Source: Xanthobacteraceae bacterium (lineage in GTDB: Bacteria; Pseudomonadota; Alphaproteobacteria; Rhizobiales; Xanthobacteraceae). Taken from it: a stretch of DNA of 64,000 nt. The stretch is from contig JAIESR010000002.1 in the NCBI GenBank assembly GCA_019745775.1, positions 1 to 64,000 on the forward strand. Reading direction: 5' to 3'. The translations under genes were made by a program, and so were the position numbers. Within the stretch, counting starts at the first letter, position 1. Every line of letters begins with the position of its first letter. Below are positions 1 to 7,695 of this stretch, one piece after another. The notes below the pieces were generated by a model. The model made no database searches. It had not been told where the DNA came from and worked only from the letters and a program-made list of their open reading frames with translations.

Positions 1-76
1 GGCCCGAAACTATCTAGCGTCCGTCTGCCTTGCAGCCGCCCTCGTTTGGTGGATTTAATGAGTCCGGACCCTAGTC

Positions 77-1564
77 ATGGGCTGGCTGGGTATATTGCCG
101 CTCGTTTTCGACGCCTTTTTCAAGATCATGCTGCCAGCGACGATTCTTTCTGAATTGTTTGAAGGGCGGAAACGCATCCAGCACATTCAGAAATCTCGTA
201 TCAAAAGGGCAGTCGAGTTGGAGCAGATCGTTGCGCGAGGTCAATTGAAGGTTGTCCGCACGGATGAGGTCACGCGCGATGACTTCTCTAAAGAGGTTGG
301 GGCTTCGCTGAGCGCGTTTATCAGGGCGGCGGAGCCCGCGAACGGGTTCGTATTGCGGCCACCCCCTATCTACAGACCCGGCCTTGAGCAAATCAGCGCT
401 GATGTCTCGGGCCGTACGCAAGTATTGGTGGACATGCAAACTTTGCTAGCCGTGCTTGTCGATCGCGGCGCGGTTGATCACGCAAAAGAGGAAACCGCAA
501 AGCGATATTTTGATTTGCAGGACAAAGGCTGGCCATCGTCAGCTACGCCAGTGCCCGATCGCCCGCTTTTCATAGACGGTTTGGCGCTCAACTATCTTCA
601 ATATACAGGGCTGCTCGAAGCGGTGCTTGCGGTATTCAAAGACGTTCGAATCGAAGCTGACGCGCAAGACGAAGCGCTTCTCATTATTGACCACCAGCGC
701 CACGTAACAGACGTGTCGGCAATAATCGACGCGATACGCACAGCCATCCGCAGCGCAAATGCAGCAGGCAAGGTAGTGTTTGGTCCACGTAGGTCCGAAA
801 GCGACGCTGGCGACAATGTCTCTGCATCTACGATGCACCTGTTGAACAATTTGTCGGGCGCAGATGCCGTGGTTTGCGATGATCGAGCTTTGAACAGGGA
901 AGCCTTCGCGCAGGACTCTCTAGGAAGGCGCGTGCGTGCCTTTACGACACTCGATGTGATTGAAGAACTAAAAATAAGGCTTCTGGTTTCAGAGACCGAA
1001 CGGAGGTCTTTGCGTCATCGCCTTCGCACTGGCGGCGTTGTCTTGGTGCCCGTTGACTCAAGCGAAATTGCGAGTGCGGCTTTGCGGAGCAAGACGATGA
1101 GGTCCGCCGAGTTGAAAGCCATCGAAGACAGTGTCGATCTCGTGCGCTTAGCTGAAGTATCAATATTCCCACGCGAAGCGCGTTGGTTTTCCGACGTAAA
1201 TATGGCGGCAAAGGCCGCGATTTTGGAAATCTGGAAGTCGGAGCCTGACCACCAACGGGCAGGGTTCGTCGCAGACATGATACTAGAACTGATCCCGAAC
1301 CCGCAGGATTGGCTCTTCGGTTGGGGCCAAAATCCGCCCCCGGAATGGGTCGAAGCGGTAGCAAGCGTTAGTGTCGCAAGCATGTCTCTTCCAGTCGACT
1401 TGGGCATGAACGACGAGCTAGTGAATGCGTACAACGATTGGCTAGAAAACCGAATCCTGGAGCCAATGCGGGCAGTAGAGCCGGAACGCTACAAGCGCGT
1501 CGTCGCGTACCTACGTAACATTATTGAAGGCGCCAGGGAGGACGACAGTGAAGAGGCCAGCTGA
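77..1564 (+). CDS. PIN-like domain protein of an accessory operon
   Basis: This 495-residue protein has no signal peptide or clear membrane span. Residues about 160-300 resemble a PIN nuclease fold. A strand-plus-helix with Asp167 (motif LFIDGLALNYL) is followed, about 100 residues later, by a hydrophobic strand ending in Asp268-Asp269 (AVVCDDRALN). Residues 1-60 look like the tail of a second PIN-like unit whose first strand and acidic residue are missing, so the protein may be a shortened form of a larger PIN/helical-repeat architecture. The same reading frame upstream is closed by a stop at 56-58. The stop codon overlaps the next gene by 17 bases, so the two form an operon. G+C looks lower than in the core genes to the right. 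A nuclease role is inferred from fold-like motifs only; not all catalytic acidic residues can be assigned. Confidence 0.6.
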   Translation: MGWLGILPLVFDAFFKIMLPATILSELFEGRKRIQHIQKSRIKRAVELEQIVARGQLKVVRTDEVTRDDFSKEVGASLSAFIRAAEPANGFVLRPPPIYRPGLEQISADVSGRTQVLVDMQTLLAVLVDRGAVDHAKEETAKRYFDLQDKGWPSSATPVPDRPLFIDGLALNYLQYTGLLEAVLAVFKDVRIEADAQDEALLIIDHQRHVTDVSAIIDAIRTAIRSANAAGKVVFGPRRSESDAGDNVSASTMHLLNNLSGADAVVCDDRALNREAFAQDSLGRRVRAFTTLDVIEELKIRLLVSETERRSLRHRLRTGGVVLVPVDSSEIASAALRSKTMRSAELKAIEDSVDLVRLAEVSIFPREARWFSDVNMAAKAAILEIWKSEPDHQRAGFVADMILELIPNPQDWLFGWGQNPPPEWVEAVASVSVASMSLPVDLGMNDELVNAYNDWLENRILEPMRAVEPERYKRVVAYLRNIIEGAREDDSEEAS

Positions 1565-3449
1565 CCTAGGTCGCATTCGTGCGCTACGTGCACTCAGTAC
1601 GCTTTCCATGCCATTGGCATCAGACATACTCGACGAGAGCAATATTTCGGAGCGTTTTGACATTTCGGTTTCCAGGCCTACCCGATTTCCCAACGGGGTT
1701 ACGATCTCCCAAGGGGTTCTGTTCGATGCTTTTCGGCAAGCGCTGGCCGGAGCAGCCATTGCACCGTTGGTAGATCAAGACGGTAAGGTGTTGTCGGCAG
1801 AGGTGTCCATCGCTCCCGACGGCGTTGCAGTGGTATCGATGGACGGCAAAGCCTTTAGATTTGAGAATTCTGGACTTCTGGCATCATCAATTGATAAGCG
1901 AAACGAATTCTTGGAGATGGCAATCGCGTTTCACACGTTATCGCAATCAGAAGCTGATAGACTGGGTGCGTTATCGGCTAAACTCGATTTTTCCGACGAT
2001 GACTTTCATGAGATAAATGACGCACTGCTTGCCTCACAGGAAGCATTTGCCGCATCGCTCGCACCGAAAGTCCGATCGCGGAAGGTTGCGCTCGGTGATC
2101 TCCTCCCTGCACAAGCAAGCTATTGGAACCAGCTCGCAACGCCTTTGAACGATTCGACGTCTCTTGCCGAGTTCATCGCCGCTGAATTGCGTGCCCAGCG
2201 AGAATTTCTGTTGGCTGGCGATGCCCGTAGAGCAATGAAATCAATATCGCTGTCCTTCAGCGCCCCCGCGCTTGTGCCAATCGAGCGCTTCCGCACGCTA
2301 GATTCGGAAACGGTCTTAGCAATGCTCGAAGAGGCCACACAATTTTCAGATCACTTCGGGCTTGTTGGCTCGTTCGAACTATGTGGAGACTGGTTTCCAA
2401 GAGATGCTCGCTTCGGACCGATCGGGGATCGCTTGCTGGACAAGCTCTTCTCAAATCTGGACCGCTTGAAAGAGACGTGTGAGATTTTCAGCGCGGGCTT
2501 CACTTTAGCGATAGCGCGACTTCACCAGCATCAGGAATTGCGGCGTAAGCCACCATTTTGGCGGAGGTTAACTGCTGCCGCTCACGCATCGCTCCTCGCT
2601 CGTGCTTTCGAGCAGTCGAGCATCGATCCGTCCTCGCTCTTTAAATGGGCGATGGGCGTCTCTGGCAAAGCTTATTACTTGTCCATCTGTTTGGACTTGG
2701 TCCGGGAGCCTAGTTGGCGCGCTGATTGGCTCAATCCGAAGATGCTGGTCCCGGGAGCATTCGGCAGGGCCGCCGCCGTCGTACGGCGGTTACCGGACGG
2801 TATTGCGCGAGAAGAATGGACTAAGCGTATCGATGATGCGAGAAAATCGATTGGCGATAGCGAGATTTTCGCAGGTTATCCCGATATCAGCGAAAGTGGG
2901 CCTCGCAAGCCGCCCCTACTTAGTGAAATGGGAGAGCTAACAGCGCCCTGCAAAGCGTTCATCGACGCTCCCGTCGTCGACAATGCTCTTGTCGCGGGGC
3001 CAATTTTTTATTCATTTGGGATTCCCGCCGAGTGCGTCGCGCCGATGGTAAAATTGATCGCTGACTTTCGGCAAACGGGCATGAGGTGGGAAGACAATGC
3101 AGTTCAGGCGACTATGGTGTTGGCTACGTATGTTGCAATCCAATCAGGCAATGTAGCTTTGGCTGATGCCATCGCTGAATTCATGATCGAAAATGCTGGT
3201 ACACTTAGCGCCGAACGTGCAAGCGAGATAATGTTTCGTCTGGTTGAGTGCGCAGGGGCCGATGGTGATCGCGATAATGCGCGAAAGATACTCGCTAGGA
3301 GGTTGGAGACGTTCACCCTTTTCCTGCCGGCAACACATTTGTTCGATGTGCACGACTCTCTGACAATTCTTCAAAATCTGGATGTCGAACTTGCGCCGTT
3401 GATCGGAAAGGCAGTCGCGGCCGCGCGTATTGGGGCAAAAGCTGCCTAA
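1548..3449 (+). CDS. Unrecognised helical protein, partner of the PIN-like gene
   Basis: The GTG start at 1548 is chosen because GGGAGG lies at 1536-1541, six bases upstream; a TTG at 1524 would add eight residues. The 633-residue product has no signal peptide, no transmembrane span and no catalytic motif I can name. It appears mostly alpha-helical, with repeated amphipathic helices between about residues 250 and 620 that could form a TPR-like or HEAT-like solenoid. It begins inside the end of the upstream PIN-like gene and is followed by a hairpin, so the two genes make a closed two-gene unit. The pairing of a putative nuclease with a helical partner recalls stress or defence modules, but nothing in this protein proves that. 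Confidence 0.65.
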   Translation: MKRPADLGRIRALRALSTLSMPLASDILDESNISERFDISVSRPTRFPNGVTISQGVLFDAFRQALAGAAIAPLVDQDGKVLSAEVSIAPDGVAVVSMDGKAFRFENSGLLASSIDKRNEFLEMAIAFHTLSQSEADRLGALSAKLDFSDDDFHEINDALLASQEAFAASLAPKVRSRKVALGDLLPAQASYWNQLATPLNDSTSLAEFIAAELRAQREFLLAGDARRAMKSISLSFSAPALVPIERFRTLDSETVLAMLEEATQFSDHFGLVGSFELCGDWFPRDARFGPIGDRLLDKLFSNLDRLKETCEIFSAGFTLAIARLHQHQELRRKPPFWRRLTAAAHASLLARAFEQSSIDPSSLFKWAMGVSGKAYYLSICLDLVREPSWRADWLNPKMLVPGAFGRAAAVVRRLPDGIAREEWTKRIDDARKSIGDSEIFAGYPDISESGPRKPPLLSEMGELTAPCKAFIDAPVVDNALVAGPIFYSFGIPAECVAPMVKLIADFRQTGMRWEDNAVQATMVLATYVAIQSGNVALADAIAEFMIENAGTLSAERASEIMFRLVECAGADGDRDNARKILARRLETFTLFLPATHLFDVHDSLTILQNLDVELAPLIGKAVAAARIGAKAA

Positions 3450-3452
3450 CGT

Positions 3453-3492
3453 ACCCGCATCCATGTTTTGTGATCTTTTTCACGATGCGGGT
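3453..3492 (+). terminator. Hairpin terminator after the PIN-like operon
   Basis: Nine-base arms ACCCGCATC (3453-3461) and GATGCGGGT (3484-3492) flank a loop that holds a second short GTGA/TCAC pair. It starts three bases after the stop codon of the upstream gene. A run of T lies in the loop but only a short one follows the stem, so termination strength is uncertain. Confidence 0.55.
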
Positions 3493-3751
3493 TTCGAGCT
3501 AGTACTTGGACCGCGAACCTGAGAACGCCAGTCAGCTCGTCGAATGATTGAAGGAGTCTAATTTGGGTCAGTCCGACTCATAGTTAAATCATGCAAATAG
3601 AGGCAGTGTTCACTGATAAGAAGAGTCTCGCTTTTGCAATCTGGTTGCTTCACGGACATCATGAAGGCCGACGGCCAAGCGGCCGAAGCACGTCGTCAGA
3701 ACGAGAACTGGACCTGGCCGCGAGCCCAGGCAAGTTGATCACCGCGCCGAC
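3493..3751. other. Gap without a convincing gene
   Basis: Between the operon terminator and the convergent monooxygenase I see no ORF with family resemblance. A plus-strand stretch from 3591 stays open but runs into the monooxygenase gene antisense and looks random. A 25-codon ORF around 3660-3738 may be debris of a lost gene. Confidence 0.4.
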
Positions 3752-5119
3752 TTATGAGGTACTGCCGGCACCACACGCATCTGCGTCGCCTGACTGCCGA
3801 AAGAACCGATTGTCCGGTCGTGGCAGTCCCAGATTTTCGCGCAGGGTGGCGCCTGCATATTCCCGCCGGAACAACCCGCGCTGCTGCAGCTCAGGCACCA
3901 CGCGGTTGACGAAATCATCGAGGCCGCCCGGGAGATAGGGGAACATCATCGTAAAGCCATCGGAAGCCTCTGTGACGAGCCATTCCTCCATCTCGTCCGC
4001 GATAATCTTGGGCGTCCCGACCATGGCTAGGCCCGCGTAACCGCCGAGTCGCTGCGCGAGCTGTCGCACCGTGAGGTGCTCTCGCTTCGCCAGATCGACT
4101 GCGCGCTGGCGGCTACTCTTCGAGGCATTGCTTTCCGGGATGTCGGGCAGCGGACCGTCGGGATCGAACTTCGAAGCATCGTGGCCGAGCGCAATCGACA
4201 GTGAGCTGATCGCGTTGGCGTAGTGCACGAGGCTATCGAGCTTGGCACGCTTCGCGCGCGCCTCGTCTACGGTGTCGCCAACCACGACGAAGCAGGCTGG
4301 GAGAATCTTGATATGATCCCGTGAGCGTCCGAGCTTTTCCGCCCGGCCTTTAACATCAGCATAGAACTGCCGCGCGGCCGCGATGTCGCTCTGGGCGGTG
4401 AATACCGCTTCCGCGGTCTCCGCCGCGAGTTGACGGCCGGCCTCCGAGGCTCCGGCCTGTACGATCACCGGCCAGCCCTGGACCGGACGCGCGATATTAA
4501 GCGGGCCGCGGACCGAGAGGTATTTGCCTTTGTGGCCGAGCACCTGCAGCTTGTCAGGGTCGAAATAGATCCCGTTCTCGACGTCACGGATGAAGGCGTC
4601 GTCCGCCCACGAGTCCCACAGGCCCGTTACCACGTCGTAGAATTCCCGCGCGCGGCGATAGCGCTCGTCGTGCTCGATATGCTCGTCAAACCCGAAATTC
4701 AGGGCCGCGTCAGGATTGGAGGTGGTGACGATATTCCAGCCGGCCCGACCGCCGCTGAGGTGATCGAGGGACGCGAACCTTCTGGCAATATGGTAGGGAG
4801 CATCGAACGTGGTCGAGCCGGTGGCGATGAGGCCGATGCGTTCTGTGACCTGCGACAGGGCCGACAACAGCGTAAACGGCTCGAATGATGTTACCGTGTG
4901 GCTGCGCTTGAGCGCCTCGAGCGGCATGTTGAGCACGGCCATGTGGTCGGCCATGAAGAAGGCATCGAACTTCGCTCGTTCCAGCGTCTGCGCGAAGCAT
5001 TTGATGTGTGCAAAGTTGAAATTCGCGTCCGGAAAGGCTCCAGGATACCGCCAGGCACCGGTATGGATGCTGGCCGGGCGCATGAACGCGCCAAGGCGCA
5101 ATTGACGTTCCGAGCTCAT
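3752..5119 (-). CDS. LLM-class FMN-dependent monooxygenase (NtaA/SnaA/DszA type)
   Basis: This 455-residue enzyme belongs to the two-component flavin monooxygenases that use reduced FMN from a partner reductase to oxidise small substrates such as aminopolycarboxylates, alkyl sulfides or heterocycles. The family signature is clear: the N-terminal LGAFMRPASIHTGAW strand, the FMADHMAVLN segment near residue 55, GRAGWNIVTTSNPDAA near residue 145, and the late GTPKIIADEMEEW region. Length matches the family. The ATG at 5119 is chosen because GAGGGT precedes it and homology begins there; the frame stays open upstream. No flavin reductase gene is nearby, so the enzyme would depend on a reductase elsewhere. 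The substrate cannot be deduced. It lies inside the tRNA-associated accessory region. Confidence 0.85.
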   Translation of the reverse strand: MSSERQLRLGAFMRPASIHTGAWRYPGAFPDANFNFAHIKCFAQTLERAKFDAFFMADHMAVLNMPLEALKRSHTVTSFEPFTLLSALSQVTERIGLIATGSTTFDAPYHIARRFASLDHLSGGRAGWNIVTTSNPDAALNFGFDEHIEHDERYRRAREFYDVVTGLWDSWADDAFIRDVENGIYFDPDKLQVLGHKGKYLSVRGPLNIARPVQGWPVIVQAGASEAGRQLAAETAEAVFTAQSDIAAARQFYADVKGRAEKLGRSRDHIKILPACFVVVGDTVDEARAKRAKLDSLVHYANAISSLSIALGHDASKFDPDGPLPDIPESNASKSSRQRAVDLAKREHLTVRQLAQRLGGYAGLAMVGTPKIIADEMEEWLVTEASDGFTMMFPYLPGGLDDFVNRVVPELQQRGLFRREYAGATLRENLGLPRPDNRFFRQSGDADACGAGSTS

Positions 5120-5163
5120 GCGACGACCCTCGTTTCGCACAAAAGTTGCCACCACCCATTGAC

Positions 5164-5270
5164 CCTTGAGGCGCCGCCTCAAGACCCACCTGCATCGGTC
5201 ACAGTAGCAGGAACTGTGGCACGCTTTCACGGCGAGACATTGCGCCAATACTTCGCCATGGCACTCCTCC
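5164..5270 (-). promoter_or_regulatory. Structured leader with a mini-ORF upstream of the monooxygenase
   Basis: Reading the minus strand toward the monooxygenase, a strong Shine-Dalgarno GGAGGAG (5264-5270) precedes an ATG at 5259 that opens an 11-codon ORF (5227-5259, peptide MAKYWRNVSP). After it come an inverted repeat CACAGT/ACTGTG (5200-5218) and a near-perfect palindrome at 5164-5182 with arms CTTGAGGCG/CGCCTCAAG. This order (SD, short peptide, two hairpins, gene) resembles an attenuation leader. No promoter has been identified, and the regulation is inference. Confidence 0.35.
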
Positions 5271-5527
5271 GATGGCTTGTCCAAATAGAGACACTGCAGT
5301 GAGGCTTGGCCCGACCCCACATCTGCAGCGAGCCAGTACGATATTATTCGCCCCGGCCGCCGATCTTGCGCCAATGACGGGCGCTCGGTCCTGCGGTGTC
5401 GGCTACCCCAGTCGTGCGAAGCGGCTGGCGGCCCTACGCGATACTACTCGTCGGGCAAAAACCGTTTGAAAAACCGTTTTAGTTTTGTTTTCTCAAACGG
5501 CGCGGTTCTGTAAGTGCCTGATTGGAT

Positions 5528-5581
5528 TGGCGCGCCCGAAGAGATTCGAACTCCTGACTCCCAGATTCGTAGTTTGGTGCT
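5528..5581 (-). pseudogene. 3' fragment of tRNA-Arg(ACG), probable att-site remnant
   Basis: Read on the minus strand, these 54 bases carry the anticodon arm with loop CTACGAA (anticodon ACG), variable region, T arm with GTTCGAATC, acceptor 3' strand and CCA of a tRNA-Arg. The D arm and the 5' acceptor strand are absent, and the anticodon stem carries a mismatch. Such 3' halves are left when an integrative element inserts in a tRNA gene. The truncated side faces higher coordinates, so the element that made it should have lain to the right, where an excisionase-integrase pair now sits. Spurious translation of this fragment across 5485-5700 should not be called a gene. Confidence 0.85.
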
Positions 5582-5696
5582 GCCGTCGGGCAGTAAAGGG
5601 AAGGGTGAGTCACGATGCCGCAGAACGGCGCCCGGACGTGCACTCGCTGCTAAGCTTCGGGAATTTAGTCGTCGTGACCACGCCTAACGCATCTCT

Positions 5697-5861
5697 TTAG
5701 TACGACGCCGTATCTTCTTCTACGATTTGTCTGATCGCGTCCTTCCAAGCGTTGTTGGTCATCTGGCATTCTGCCCCGTCACCAGACAAGTGGATGAGAA
5801 GTTCGAGACCCACTTGCGACCAGCCCACGTTCCGAGCGTTCGCGATGCCGCGTTCTGCCAT
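5697..5861 (-). CDS. Small hypothetical protein divergent from the excisionase
   Basis: A minus-strand ATG at 5861 opens a 54-residue ORF with plausible amino-acid composition: a helical GWSQVGLELLIHLSG segment followed by an acidic C-terminus. The initiation region is only moderate (GGA a few bases upstream). Its position, divergent from the excisionase-integrase pair, is where a small regulator or cargo gene often lies. I recognise no family. It could be chance. Confidence 0.35.
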   Translation of the reverse strand: MAERGIANARNVGWSQVGLELLIHLSGDGAECQMTNNAWKDAIRQIVEEDTASY

Positions 5862-5889
5862 AATTCCAACGGGTTCTTGGCCGCGCCGT

Positions 5890-6075
5890 ATGCCAGCTGA
5901 AATAGCAGCGGGATATTGCGGAGAGGCGACCGTCGAGGCCTTTTTGAAGCGCGTCGGCAGCGAATATCCTCAGCCGCGTGTCCGTGAGGGGAGGCGCAAG
6001 CTTTGGCTGAAGGACGATCTCGATCGCGCAATAGCGCCGGACTTGTCGGTCGGCGACCTCGCCGAGGATTTGTGA
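5890..6075 (+). CDS. Excisionase-like small DNA-binding protein
   Basis: The 61-residue product starting MPAEIAAGYCGEATVEAF has the layout of MerR/AlpA-type excisionases: an initial helix, a short turn, then a conserved region near residues 24-45 rich in basic and aromatic residues (YPQPRVREGRRKLW) and an acidic tail. The ATG at 5890 is the natural start; the frame is open further upstream without family resemblance. Its TGA overlaps the integrase ATG (TGATG at 6073-6077), so translation is probably coupled. Such proteins bias tyrosine integrases toward excision. Confidence 0.7.
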   Translation: MPAEIAAGYCGEATVEAFLKRVGSEYPQPRVREGRRKLWLKDDLDRAIAPDLSVGDLAEDL

Positions 6076-7442
6076 TGCTAGAGCGGCCACGGCCTCGCTT
6101 TGTCGAGCCGCGCGTACTCGCTAGTGGCACTACTGCGCTCTATTTCCGCATTCCTACTTACTATCGAGAGCTTGGCTGCGCGATCCCCAACGAGCCACTG
6201 GGGACAAGCTATGAGGCTGCCTGCGGCGAGGATGGCAAAGGTGGACGCGCTGCCACACTCAATGCGCTGTTTGACGAATGGAATAACACCCGGAAGGGCG
6301 AGCCGAACGACACCACGAGAATCGCCCGGTACGGTACGATCGACTGGCTGTTCCGTGAGTACAAGACGAATAAGGCCTACACCGAGAAGGTATCAGAGCG
6401 CTCGCGTCCCGATTACGAGCGGGTCATGCAGATGATCTGCGATGCGACCGATAAGAAAGGTCAGCGTGTCGGTGGTCGACCGATCAAGTCGGTAACACCG
6501 CGCGCCGCTGACAAGCTCTACGACAAGCTCATCAAAGGCCGGAAGGGCGAGCGATTGCGTCAGGGCGAGAAGGTGGTCAGCCTTTGCCGTAAGGCGTGGC
6601 GAGTGGCGCGCAGGCTCTATCCCGAACTGTTCAATAGGGAAGTGCCAAACCCTTGGGAGAGCCTGACGCTGAAATCTCGCGTCAAGGCAAAGAAGCACGC
6701 CGTCACGCGCGAAGAGGTCTACCGATTTGCCTGGGGCTGTATCGAGCACGACAAACCAGAGCCTGCCGCAATCGCGGTGATCTGTTTTGAGTGGCTCCAG
6801 CGCCCGGAGAACGTCGTCGCTGGCATTCTGAAGTGGCCCGACTACCGCAGCAAGAAGTGGCCACACGCCATCCGCATCGAGCATCATAAGAACAAAACGC
6901 TCGTCTGGCACCCACTGGAAGAGGAGATCGAGGGCGAGACCGTCAAGTTCTACGTCGAGGCTGAGAAGATCATCAGTCATCTGCCCAAGCTCGGCATCCC
7001 GATGATCATGCGCAAGATTGAGAAGGGCGAGAACAAGGGCGACGCCAAGAAGTGGTCCTACCCCGGCATAGAGAAGGTGGTGCAGACGATGCGTAAAAAG
7101 ATTGATGGCGTGTCACCCCTCTTCACGCTCGATGCGTGCCGGCATGGCGGCATGACCGAATTGGAAGAAGCAGAACTGACTGAAGGCCAGGGCCGCGCAC
7201 TGTCAGGTCACAAGACCTCGCAAGCGTACAAGGGCTACGCGAAGGAGACGATGCAACGTGCGCTTGCTGCTACGCGCAAGCGTCACGCACATTTGCTGGC
7301 GCATCGCCAGATTGATGAGCAAAAGCAAGCCGAAGAACAAAACGACAAATCATTTCCAAATGAAGCTGCGGAATCTCTTCCAAATGGTCCTCGAAAGGGG
7401 AAGCAGAACAAACCGATTTCTGTTGCTGCGTCTAGTAGTTAG
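6075..7442 (+). CDS. Tyrosine site-specific integrase
   Basis: This 455-residue recombinase has an arm/core-binding region (about 60-180) and a C-terminal catalytic domain (about 205-400). Visible catalytic positions are Arg243 in LQRPEN, Arg356 in the DACRHGG motif, His379 in LSGHKT and a Tyr at 385 or 388 in QAYKGYA. The usual first His of the HxxR box is Asp353 here. A basic and low-complexity tail follows. The ATG at 6075 overlaps the stop of the excisionase-like gene. The stop lies three bases from the encoded CCA of tRNA-Gln, which marks that tRNA as the likely attachment site. It should integrate and excise the island that lies to the left. Confidence 0.9.
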   Translation: MLERPRPRFVEPRVLASGTTALYFRIPTYYRELGCAIPNEPLGTSYEAACGEDGKGGRAATLNALFDEWNNTRKGEPNDTTRIARYGTIDWLFREYKTNKAYTEKVSERSRPDYERVMQMICDATDKKGQRVGGRPIKSVTPRAADKLYDKLIKGRKGERLRQGEKVVSLCRKAWRVARRLYPELFNREVPNPWESLTLKSRVKAKKHAVTREEVYRFAWGCIEHDKPEPAAIAVICFEWLQRPENVVAGILKWPDYRSKKWPHAIRIEHHKNKTLVWHPLEEEIEGETVKFYVEAEKIISHLPKLGIPMIMRKIEKGENKGDAKKWSYPGIEKVVQTMRKKIDGVSPLFTLDACRHGGMTELEEAELTEGQGRALSGHKTSQAYKGYAKETMQRALAATRKRHAHLLAHRQIDEQKQAEEQNDKSFPNEAAESLPNGPRKGKQNKPISVAASSS

Positions 7443-7445
7443 CAC

Positions 7446-7520
7446 TGGCTGGGGCGCCAGGATTCGAACCTGGGAATGGCGGAATCAAAATCCGCTGCCT
7501 TACCACTTGGCTACGCCCCA
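7446..7520 (-). tRNA. tRNA-Gln(TTG)
   Basis: The minus strand folds as a complete tRNA: acceptor TGGGGCG/CGCCCCA, discriminator G, encoded CCA (7446-7448), anticodon loop TTTTGAT with anticodon TTG, and T arm GGTTCGAATCC. The 3' end faces the integrase gene, as expected for an attL site regenerated by the element. Confidence 0.95.
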
Positions 7521-7695
7521 TTGCGACGCGTGTCGGAGTGCGCCGACGCAGGCAGCATCGGCGCGCGGACCATAGCGGGGCGCCCTCGCCCGATCAACGC
7601 GGCCGTTGCCCCCCGATGGTCGATTTTGGTGGTCATTTTCGCCTAATCTTGCGCAGGGCGACTCGCCATGGGCCGCCGCCGCAAGGAGGCGCCAG

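Noticed and set aside
1..58. Open frame ending LVWWI with stop at 56-58 in the same frame as the PIN-like gene
   Set aside because: Only 18 codons are visible, with no homology. It could be an upstream gene's end or noise, so it is not called.
3591..3938. 115-codon plus-strand ORF
   Set aside because: Most of it is antisense to the monooxygenase gene and has no family resemblance.
5485..5700. 71-codon ORF containing RPKRFELLTPRF
   Set aside because: It is the translation of the tRNA-Arg fragment on the opposite strand, a frequent false gene.
7446..7520. Search for a second copy of the tRNA-Gln 3' end in 1-5500 as attR
   Set aside because: None was found by eye, so the left island end is not placed within this window.
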